Positions 6,764 to 14,676 of a stretch of DNA of 64,000 bases are shown in pieces (within the stretch, counting starts at the first letter, position 1; each line of letters starts with the position of its first letter). A model generated the notes under the pieces. That model was not told the DNA's origin. It saw nothing but the letters and a program-made list of their open reading frames with translations, and did no database searches. Source of the DNA: Bacteroidales bacterium (GTDB taxonomy: Bacteria > Bacteroidota > Bacteroidia > Bacteroidales > WCHB1-69); contig JAFZWE010000006.1 of NCBI GenBank assembly GCA_017617445.1, positions 1 through 64,000 on the forward strand, in the 5' to 3' direction. Position numbers and translations under genes: made by a program.

Positions 6764-8428
6764 CTAACGGTTGCAGACGGCATAGGTTTTGATGCCGCCG
6801 GCCAGATTGCGCACCTGGGAGAAGCCCATCTGCATCAGGATGCGGCAGGCAATATAGCCACGCAAGCCGATCGCGCAGAACACGACGATCGGTGTTTCCG
6901 GATCCAGGTCCTCCGCGTATTCCCGGAGCTCGTCCAGTGGATAGTTCACTGCGCCCGGAATCGTTCCTGCACGGTTTTCCAACGCACTTCGCACATCAAT
7001 CAACAGAAAATCAGATGGTTCTCCTGTTTCCAGCATCGCTTTCAGTTCAAACCACCGGATCGGTTGCACCTTCCCCGTCAAGATATTCTCTGCCACATAG
7101 CCGGCATTGCTGACCGGGTCTTTGGGGGCTGAGAAAGGCGGCGCATAGGCATGGTCGAAATCCGTCAGATCGTAAACAGAGCCCCCATGGGCAATGGCCT
7201 CAGCTATCACATCCAACCGCTTGTCCACGCCTTCCCTGCCCACCACAGCCGCGCCGAACAGGCGACCGCCCTCAGGTGCGAAGAGCAGCTTGATGGTGAC
7301 CGGATGACTTCCCGGATAATAGGCGGCATGGTCTCCCGTATGGGTGACAGAGGTAAGGTATGGGATGCCGTTGCGCTCCAGCTGGCTCTCCGAAAGTCCC
7401 GTGCGACCGACACAAAGGTCAAACACGCGGGCGATGGCCGTGGCGATGGAACCTTTATATGCGTATTTGTTCCCTTCCACAATGTTGTTGGCGCAAAAGC
7501 GTGCCTGCTTGTTGGCCGGCCCCGCCAGAAAGCAGAGCTGCGGCCGTCCCGTCAGTGGATTGCGTGTCTCCACCGCATCGCCCACAGCATAAATGTCGGG
7601 GTCTGACGTCTGCATGAAGTCGTTCACCGCAATGCCACCCAACGCACCCATCTCCAAACCTGCCTGTTCCGCCAGCGTCACCAGCGGTTTCACTCCCACA
7701 CTCACCAGCACGAAATCGGCCTCCAACACACGCCCGCTCTCCAAATGCACCTTGTTTCCCTCCGCATCGGGCTCAAAACACACCACCCCCTCATTGACAA
7801 AAAATTCCACACCATTTTTCCGAATCTCATCCTGCACCTCCGCTGCTATTTCCCAATCCACGGAGGACATCAGATGGTCGGCCTTTTCCACCAATGTGAC
7901 CGAGAGACCACGGCGGTGGAGATTTTCGGCCATTTCCAAACCGATGAATCCGGCGCCAACGATGACGGCGCGCGCCCCACTGGGGAAGTGGGTCAAGTAC
8001 TCAAAAATCGCGTCTGTATCCGGAATATCACGGAGGGTGAAAATGCCAGGGCCGTCAATTCCGGGGATAGCCGGCTTCACTGCCGTGGTGCCGGGTGCCA
8101 GCACCAGCTTGTCGTAGCTTTCCCAATACGTCTTGCCCGTGGTGCGGTTCAAGCAGCACACCTGCTTGTGTTCACGGTCAATGGAGACCACCTCCGTATT
8201 CACTCGGACATCCACATTGAAGCGGTTGCCGAAAGTGGTCGGGGTTTGCAGAATCAGGCTGTTGCGTTCCTGTATGGTGCCGCCGATATAGTACGGCAAG
8301 CCGCAGTTGGCGTATGAAATGTAGCCCCCTTTTTCAAAAATGATGATTTCGGCCTCTTCGTCCATCCGGCGCAATCGGGCCGCAGTAGTGGCACCACCGG
8401 CCACACCTCCTACAATAAGAATTTTCAT
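6764..8428 (-). CDS. cdr: CoA-disulfide reductase/NADH oxidase-like flavoprotein with rhodanese domain
   Basis: 554 residues. The N-terminal FAD motif is GGVAGGATTAARLRR. The active-site segment SYANCGLPYYIGG places the single redox cysteine at C42, as in CoA-disulfide reductases, which reduce CoA or polysulfide disulfides with NAD(P)H through a Cys-SSCoA intermediate. The NAD-binding motif VIVGAGFIGLEMAEN and the second FAD motif (DIYAVGDAVE) follow. From about residue 455 there is a rhodanese domain with catalytic C518 in FCAIGLRGY (CxxGxR loop), as in the CoADR-RHD fusion enzymes linked to sulfur or persulfide handling. Cytosolic. It follows the Mpg gene by 34 bp on the same strand, probably co-transcribed. 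Confidence 0.85.
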   Translation of the reverse strand: MKILIVGGVAGGATTAARLRRMDEEAEIIIFEKGGYISYANCGLPYYIGGTIQERNSLILQTPTTFGNRFNVDVRVNTEVVSIDREHKQVCCLNRTTGKTYWESYDKLVLAPGTTAVKPAIPGIDGPGIFTLRDIPDTDAIFEYLTHFPSGARAVIVGAGFIGLEMAENLHRRGLSVTLVEKADHLMSSVDWEIAAEVQDEIRKNGVEFFVNEGVVCFEPDAEGNKVHLESGRVLEADFVLVSVGVKPLVTLAEQAGLEMGALGGIAVNDFMQTSDPDIYAVGDAVETRNPLTGRPQLCFLAGPANKQARFCANNIVEGNKYAYKGSIATAIARVFDLCVGRTGLSESQLERNGIPYLTSVTHTGDHAAYYPGSHPVTIKLLFAPEGGRLFGAAVVGREGVDKRLDVIAEAIAHGGSVYDLTDFDHAYAPPFSAPKDPVSNAGYVAENILTGKVQPIRWFELKAMLETGEPSDFLLIDVRSALENRAGTIPGAVNYPLDELREYAEDLDPETPIVVFCAIGLRGYIACRILMQMGFSQVRNLAGGIKTYAVCNR

Positions 8429-8462
8429 ATTTGATTAAATTTCAATTATTTGACAAAAACAA

Positions 8463-9074
8463 TCAGGAAGGCAAAAATAGCAATTTCCCGGCAATGTCTG
8501 CAGCTTCCACCCAAAAACGGTACGGAAGCAGTGCGTCCTGACCGGCATAATCCACCCCGATGCGAGGTCCGCACTTCACGCAATCCCTCGGAACTTGCAG
8601 GCCGCGATCTTCCACCCAAAGGGTATCGGAATCCAAGGGCATCCCATTCTGTTCCATATTGATACCCAGTATCTTGCACACTTTTCCAGGGCCCTTGCCG
8701 AGCGCGGGGGAAGACTGGCGTTTTCCAGACCGTTGGAGCATCAGTTCCTCCCCGTGTGTAGGAAAGAGGGCACGGATCAGGACAGCGTCAGGGAGATCCT
8801 GCGCGTTGGTCACAAAATTGAGCATGTGGTGCATTCCATAGCAAAGGTACACATAGGCCACCCCGCCCGCAGCATACATCATCTCGTTGCGTTTCGTGCG
8901 CCGGCCGCCGAAAGCGTGGGAGGCGCGGTCGCCCATGCCGTTATAGGCCTCGGTTTCCGTGATGATCCCACCAGACAGCTGTCCGCCAATCTGGGTGAAA
9001 ACAAACTTGCCCAACAGGTTTTCCGCCAAGGCCACCACATCATCTTGCAAATAAAAAGAGAGCGGCAATTTCAT
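8463..9074 (-). CDS. mpg: DNA-3-methyladenine glycosylase (AAG/MPG family)
   Basis: 203 residues, normal for bacterial members. The core ETEAYNGMGDRASHAFGGRR followed by TKRNEMMY contains the conserved catalytic glutamate region of alkyladenine glycosylases. The later YVYLCYGMHHMLNFVTN and VLIRAL segments match the family. It removes alkylated or deaminated purines to start base excision repair in the cytosol. A strong terminator upstream (9093-9133) separates it from gap, so it must have its own promoter; no clear TAnnTTTG box is visible in the short gap. It lies upstream of the CoA-disulfide reductase-rhodanese gene. Confidence 0.92.
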   Translation of the reverse strand: MKLPLSFYLQDDVVALAENLLGKFVFTQIGGQLSGGIITETEAYNGMGDRASHAFGGRRTKRNEMMYAAGGVAYVYLCYGMHHMLNFVTNAQDLPDAVLIRALFPTHGEELMLQRSGKRQSSPALGKGPGKVCKILGINMEQNGMPLDSDTLWVEDRGLQVPRDCVKCGPRIGVDYAGQDALLPYRFWVEAADIAGKLLFLPS

Positions 9075-9092
9075 AAAAACACACTTTATAAT

Positions 9093-9133
9093 AAAAAGTT
9101 AGGAGTTGAGAGCCCCTGCCCGCAACTCCTAAC
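9093..9133 (-). terminator. Rho-independent terminator after gap
   Basis: On the minus strand, GTTAGGAGTTG pairs perfectly with CAACTCCTAAC (11 bp; 9123-9133 with 9098-9108) around a 14-nt loop, followed by TTTTTATTAT. Position and T tract fit termination of the gap transcript. Confidence 0.85.
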
Positions 9134-9156
9134 CCGCGTCATAGCCTGACGACCTG

Positions 9157-10173
<1,017 letters not shown>

Positions 10174-10377
10174 TTATTTAAATTGATTGATATTAGTAAA
10201 TGGGTTAAAATTTCCGGATTCATTTCTCCGATGCAAAGAAACTTTTCCGCTGGCATAAACGCATTTTTTTTCAAAATATTACCCGAAAAAAGAATTTGTC
10301 TTTATCTTTATAACAAACTCATTTAAAATACTTTATAAAAAGCATCCTTCATTATTCCTCCCGATGTCCGATTTTAT

Positions 10378-10385
10378 TATTTTTG
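10378..10385 (+). promoter_or_regulatory. -7 box (TATTTTTG) upstream of lplA
   Basis: TAnnTTTG followed by CAGCC, 64 nt before the ATG at 10450, implying a leader of roughly 55-60 nt. Confidence 0.5.
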
Positions 10386-10449
10386 CAGCCATTAAAAAAG
10401 GTTCATCAAAAACAATCATTTCAACCATAACTTTTTATTATTCAATTAG

Positions 10450-11421
10450 ATGAAATGCATTCTCAATTCCAATACCGATCCCTACTTCAACCTTGCCGCT
10501 GAGGAGTATGTACTGACACATTACCCTGATGATGTATTCATGCTTTGGCGGAACGACAAATCGGTCATCATAGGGAAATATCAGAATTCCGCCGCTGAGA
10601 TCAACATGGATTTTGTGCGGGAAAACCATGTCAAGGTGGTGCGCCGCATGACGGGTGGAGGGGCGGTTTTCCATGATTTGGGCAATGTGAACTTCACGTT
10701 CATTGACAGCAGCGGCGAGGGAGACTTCCGCAGTTTCACCCTTCCCATTCTGCAAGTGCTCAAGCAGTTGGGGGTTCCCGCCCAATTTGAGGGGCGCAAC
10801 GACCTGACCATCAACGGGCAGAAGTTTTCCGGCAACGCCCAGTGCATCCACCATGGGAGGATACTGCACCACGGCACGTTGCTTTTCTCCTCCGAAATGT
10901 CAGACTTGACCGCTGCGCTCAACGTCAACCCGCTCAAATTCAGCGACAAGGCCGTGAAATCCGTAAGGAAACGGGTGACCAACATCAGCGAGCACCTCCC
11001 CACCCCCATGACTGTCAGCCAATTCATTGACGCCGTGATGCAATTTGTCACAGAGCGCCATCCCGATGCCGAGCGGTACGATTTCACCGAGGAAGACCTC
11101 CGGCAGATCCGGAAGCTGCGGGATGAGAAGTATGCCACATGGGAATGGAATTTCGGGACTTCGCCCCATTTTGACTTCAGCCAAACCATCCGCACGCCAG
11201 GGGGAAATCTGGAAGTCGGTTTGTCGGTGCGGCAGGGGCGGATTGAAGCATTGCGGATATGCGGCGACTTCTTTTCCCGTGCAGACTTGTCGGAGCTGGA
11301 GCAGGCGCTCATCGGGCAGGTGTACCACGAGGAGAAGCTGCGGCAGGTGCTCTCAAAAATAGAAATCGGCCGTTACATCTGCAATGCGACGGCCGACGAT
11401 TTGCTGAAAGCCCTATTCTAA
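10450..11421 (+). CDS. lplA: Lipoate-protein ligase A
   Basis: 323 residues. The lipoate/biotin ligase signature RRMTGGGAVFHDLGN is at 65-79. The probable adenylate-contacting lysine is K125 in DLTINGQKFSGNA, followed by a C-terminal accessory domain, giving the full two-domain LplA arrangement. It activates free lipoate with ATP and attaches it to E2 or GcvH proteins. The window also carries lpdA (26417-27811), which reoxidises lipoyl groups, but no E1/E2 or gcvH gene. It is convergent with adk: the two stop codons overlap (lplA TAA 11419-11421, adk TAG 11420-11418), so the ends share four bases and no terminator fits between. Confidence 0.92.
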   Translation: MKCILNSNTDPYFNLAAEEYVLTHYPDDVFMLWRNDKSVIIGKYQNSAAEINMDFVRENHVKVVRRMTGGGAVFHDLGNVNFTFIDSSGEGDFRSFTLPILQVLKQLGVPAQFEGRNDLTINGQKFSGNAQCIHHGRILHHGTLLFSSEMSDLTAALNVNPLKFSDKAVKSVRKRVTNISEHLPTPMTVSQFIDAVMQFVTERHPDAERYDFTEEDLRQIRKLRDEKYATWEWNFGTSPHFDFSQTIRTPGGNLEVGLSVRQGRIEALRICGDFFSRADLSELEQALIGQVYHEEKLRQVLSKIEIGRYICNATADDLLKALF

Positions 11422-12005
11422 CGTCTGCGCATCTCCCGGCGGACAGTTTCACAGAGCACGGCCGAGATTTCCTCCACGGAGCCCATGCCATTGATCTGGC
11501 GCAGCACGCCTTGGGCCGCATAGTACTCTTCCAACGGTTTGGTTTGCGCAAAATAGTTTTCAATTCTCTTCTGGATGATTTCAGGGGTGTCGTCGCTGCG
11601 ATGCTCCAACTCAGCCCGTTTGATCATGCGCCGGGCAATCTCCTCCTGGTCCACATTCAAATTGAGCACCAGATGGACAGGCAGTTTCGGGGTGGTACCG
11701 AAACCTTCCAGCATTTCAGCCTGCTGGGTAGTGCGCGGCACCCCGTCCAAGATAAAGCCTTCCACATCGGAAATATGGGACAGGAAATCATGCAGCATAT
11801 TGATCGTCAAAGAGTCGGGACACAAAGCGCCGCGGTCAATATACGACTTGGCTTCCTGACCGAGGGCATTGCCTGAGGCGATCTGTTTTCTGAACAAATC
11901 GCCGGTGGAGACATGGGCTAAGCGGAACTCCTGAGCCAGAATTTTGGCCTGCGTTCCCTTTCCGGAGCCGGGGGCTCCGAGCATGACAACATTGAATTTT
12001 TCCAT
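11418..12005 (-). CDS. adk: Adenylate kinase (short form)
   Basis: 195 residues. The P-loop GAPGSGKGTQ is near the N-terminus, followed by STGDLFRKQI and FILDGVPRTTQQAE, which carry the AMP-binding and NMP-lid contacts. Between RMIKRAELEHRSDD and the C-terminus there is no inserted zinc-type LID, so this is the short variant usual in Bacteroidota. The common DGFPRT motif reads DGVPRT here. It interconverts AMP, ATP and ADP in the cytosol. It lies 11 bp downstream of hpt on the same strand, probably one nucleotide-metabolism operon under the box at 12588-12595. Confidence 0.95.
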   Translation of the reverse strand: MEKFNVVMLGAPGSGKGTQAKILAQEFRLAHVSTGDLFRKQIASGNALGQEAKSYIDRGALCPDSLTINMLHDFLSHISDVEGFILDGVPRTTQQAEMLEGFGTTPKLPVHLVLNLNVDQEEIARRMIKRAELEHRSDDTPEIIQKRIENYFAQTKPLEEYYAAQGVLRQINGMGSVEEISAVLCETVRREMRRR

Positions 12006-12016
12006 AAAAAAGAGAT

Positions 12017-12556
12017 TTATTCTTCCACAACCTGATAGATATCCCGCAGGTTCCTGCCAAATCCGTTGTAGTCCATGCCGCAGCCGACAATGAACTTGTT
12101 GGGAATTTCCATCCCCACAAAATCAATGGGGTATGGTTTCTTGTAGGAGTCGGGCTTGAAGGTGAGGGTGGCGATTTTCACGTCCTTGGCACCGGCCTGC
12201 ATCAGCATGGGGAGCAGATGGGCGTAAGTGGTGCCCGTGTCGATGATATCCTCCACGACCAGCACACGCTGTCCCTCCAGACTTTCCGACAGGCCGATGA
12301 GATTCTTCACCGTGGAGGTGGTCTTCACCCCTTCGTACGAACTCAGCTTCACACAGCTCAACCGGCAGGGGAACTCCAGTTTTTTCATCAGATCCGCGCC
12401 GAAAATGATGGAGCCGTTCAACACGACCAGGATGATGGGCACATCATTCCGGTACTCCTGGTTGACTTGTGCGGCGACCTTGTCCACCGCTTCACGGATT
12501 TGCGTTTCGGAAATGTATTTGACGAATTTTCTATCGCCTATTTGAACAGTGCTCAT
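12017..12556 (-). CDS. hpt: Hypoxanthine phosphoribosyltransferase
   Basis: 179 residues, typical length. The PRPP-binding motif VLVVEDIIDTGTTYAHLL carries the acidic pair before DTGTT; the earlier ILVVLNGSIIFGADLM and YEGVKTTSTVKN segments also match bacterial Hpt. It salvages hypoxanthine (and usually guanine) with PRPP. It leads the hpt-adk operon. The promoter box lies 31 nt upstream, and the divergent flippase promoter is only about 70 bp further. Confidence 0.95.
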   Translation of the reverse strand: MSTVQIGDRKFVKYISETQIREAVDKVAAQVNQEYRNDVPIILVVLNGSIIFGADLMKKLEFPCRLSCVKLSSYEGVKTTSTVKNLIGLSESLEGQRVLVVEDIIDTGTTYAHLLPMLMQAGAKDVKIATLTFKPDSYKKPYPIDFVGMEIPNKFIVGCGMDYNGFGRNLRDIYQVVEE

Positions 12557-12587
12557 AAATGCGTTTTTTATGCTTTTTTTGAGGTGG

Positions 12588-12595
12588 CAAAATTA
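12588..12595 (-). promoter_or_regulatory. -7 box (TAATTTTG) for hpt-adk
   Basis: TAnnTTTG on the minus strand, 31 nt before the hpt ATG. Confidence 0.55.
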
Positions 12596-12664
12596 CATTT
12601 TTTTCGCACAAACCGTCCATTTCAAACATAAAAAAAACAATATTTTTTAATGGCTCATTTTGCG

Positions 12665-12672
12665 TATTTTTG
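12665..12672 (+). promoter_or_regulatory. -7 box (TATTTTTG) for the flippase gene
   Basis: TAnnTTTG followed by CAGCCGAA and the ATG at 12681. Only 8 nt separate box and start codon, implying a leaderless or nearly leaderless mRNA. Confidence 0.6.
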
Positions 12673-12680
12673 CAGCCGAA

Positions 12681-14126
12681 ATGAAACAACGCGACTTCAT
12701 CTTCAACATCATCATCCTCATTCTCCTGAACCTGCTGGTCAAGCCGTTCTGGATTCTCGGGGTGGACGTGGCCGTGCAGAACCGCGTGGGGGCTGACGCG
12801 TACGGGCTTTATTTCGCCATTTTCAACTTCACCTACCTCTTCAATGTGGTGCTGGACATGGGCACCACGAATTTCAACAACCGCAACATCGCCCGCTATC
12901 CGCAGCTTCTTTCCAAGCATCTGTCGGGAATCATCGCGCTGAAACTGCTGCTCGGCGCGCTCTACCTGGCACTCACCTTCACCGTGGCCCTGTGTATCGG
13001 CTACGATGCGCTCCACCTGCGGCTGCTCTTCTGGATGGCCGTCAACCAGTTCCTCAACGCCTTCATCCTTTATCTCCGCTCCAATGTGTCGGCCCTGATG
13101 ATGTTCAAAACCGACAGTGTGCTTTCGGTGCTGGACCGCCTGCTCATGATTGTCATCTGCGGCCTTCTACTGTGGACTGACCTGCTGCACAGCGAGTTCA
13201 AAATTGAATACTTCATTTATGCCCAAACGGCAGCCTATAGCCTGTCTGCATTAGCAGCGCTGGCGGTGGTGTTCAGCAAGGCGCGGTTCCAACACATTCG
13301 TTTCCGCCCCGCCTTCTGCCTGATGATTCTGAAGAAAAGCTTCCCCTTCGCACTGCTCTACCTGCTGATGTCATTCTACAACCGCATTGACTCCGTCATG
13401 CTTGAGCGCATCCTCCCGAACGACATATCCACCTTTGAAGCAGGAATCTACGCATCCGCTTTCCGCCTATTGGATGCCTTGGTCATGATCGCATACCTGT
13501 TTTCGGTCATCCTGCTGCCCCTTTTCTCCAAGATGCTGAAAGAGCGCGAGGAAATCTCCCCCATCGTGCGAAGCGCCTTCTCCCTGCTCTTTTTCTTCTC
13601 CACCACATCAGCAGTCATCCTGCTGGCATTCAAACTCCCCGTATTGCAACTTCTTTACGACAAGCACATTGCAGAAAGTGCAGCGGTATTCTCCTTCCTC
13701 ATCCCCTGCATCATTCCCATCTCATTCACCTATATTTTCGGCACGCTGCTGACCGCCAATGGCAGCATGAAACTGCTGAACCTGTCTGCCGTGGCGGGCA
13801 TCCTCGTCAACCTGGCGGTCAACTTCGCCCTGATTCCACGGCTGCACGCCTGCGGGGCGGCCATCGCCAGCCTGAGCACACAGACCGTCATGGCCGGCAT
13901 CCAAACCGTGATCGCCTTCCGGCAACTGAATCTTCCCCTCAAAGATATTCCCTACCTCAAGTGCTTGGCATTCACAGCCATACTCATTCCCTCTGTCATC
14001 ATTTTTGCGCAACATTTCAACGGAGGTGTACTCGCTACCCTCTCCATCTGCGCCCTCTGGGCATTCTTCTGCGCCCTCATCACCCGTTTGATTCCCTTGC
14101 GTTTCTGGAAAGATTTCACACATTAA
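12681..14126 (+). CDS. Polysaccharide flippase-like membrane protein (Wzx/MATE type)
   Basis: 481 residues with about 12-14 hydrophobic segments. The first begins within ten residues of the start (FIFNIIILILLNLLVKPFWI). The pattern VAVQNRVGADAYGLYFAIFN, then DMGTTNFNNRNIAR and later SFYNRIDSVMLERI, is typical of the oligosaccharide flippase branch of the MOP superfamily. Such proteins move lipid-linked glycans across the inner membrane; the substrate is unknown and no glycan gene cluster adjoins. The start at MKQRDF is set by the promoter box just upstream; a frame starting at 12660 would include the promoter. The thioredoxin-like gene follows 12 bp later. Confidence 0.85.
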   Translation: MKQRDFIFNIIILILLNLLVKPFWILGVDVAVQNRVGADAYGLYFAIFNFTYLFNVVLDMGTTNFNNRNIARYPQLLSKHLSGIIALKLLLGALYLALTFTVALCIGYDALHLRLLFWMAVNQFLNAFILYLRSNVSALMMFKTDSVLSVLDRLLMIVICGLLLWTDLLHSEFKIEYFIYAQTAAYSLSALAALAVVFSKARFQHIRFRPAFCLMILKKSFPFALLYLLMSFYNRIDSVMLERILPNDISTFEAGIYASAFRLLDALVMIAYLFSVILLPLFSKMLKEREEISPIVRSAFSLLFFFSTTSAVILLAFKLPVLQLLYDKHIAESAAVFSFLIPCIIPISFTYIFGTLLTANGSMKLLNLSAVAGILVNLAVNFALIPRLHACGAAIASLSTQTVMAGIQTVIAFRQLNLPLKDIPYLKCLAFTAILIPSVIIFAQHFNGGVLATLSICALWAFFCALITRLIPLRFWKDFTH

Positions 14127-14138
14127 TATTATAGTAAA

Positions 14139-14627
14139 ATGATCAAAGAAAAATCAAAGAAAATCGCCTTCCTGCTTTGTGTCATGGTGGCTGTCACAAC
14201 GGCCTGTGCCCAGAACAAAATTTACGATGAGAACATCAATGCCATGCAGCAGATCGACCAAGCCGTCGCGCAAGCCGCCCAATCCGGCAAATATGTGCTC
14301 TGCCAAGTGGGAGGCAACTGGTGCCCGTGGTGCCTCCGTTTCGCCGATTTTGTGCAGAGCGACACCGCCGTCAACCAAGCCATGCACGACAATTTCATTT
14401 ACATCCACATCAACTACTCCAAAAACAACAAGAACCCCGAAGCCATGAAACGGCTGGCCAACCCCGCACGTTTCGGCTTTCCCGTTTTTGTGATATTGAA
14501 CGAAAAAGGAGAGGTGATCCACATCCAGAACTCAGCCTATTTGGAAGAAGGCAACGGATATGATGAAAAGAAAGTGGTGGATTTCCTTCTCCACTGGACA
14601 CCTAAAGCCGTGAAAGAACTGAAATAA
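14139..14627 (+). CDS. Exported thioredoxin-fold protein
   Basis: 162 residues. The N-terminal hydrophobic segment ends in TTACAQ, which could be a signal peptidase I site or a weak lipobox. The redox motif is WCPWC inside GGNWCPWCLRFADFV, followed by FGFPVFVILNEKGEV, which supplies the conserved cis-proline region (FPVF). It belongs to the thioredoxin_7/DUF255-like group of periplasmic thiol proteins. Likely role: disulfide reduction or exchange in the envelope; partner unknown. Twelve bases separate it from the flippase gene and 49 from the P-type ATPase, so a three-gene transcript is plausible. Confidence 0.8.
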   Translation: MIKEKSKKIAFLLCVMVAVTTACAQNKIYDENINAMQQIDQAVAQAAQSGKYVLCQVGGNWCPWCLRFADFVQSDTAVNQAMHDNFIYIHINYSKNNKNPEAMKRLANPARFGFPVFVILNEKGEVIHIQNSAYLEEGNGYDEKKVVDFLLHWTPKAVKELK

Positions 14628-14676
14628 AACAAACAGAGCATACCCACTGCCCTAACCATTGATAATACAACAAAAA

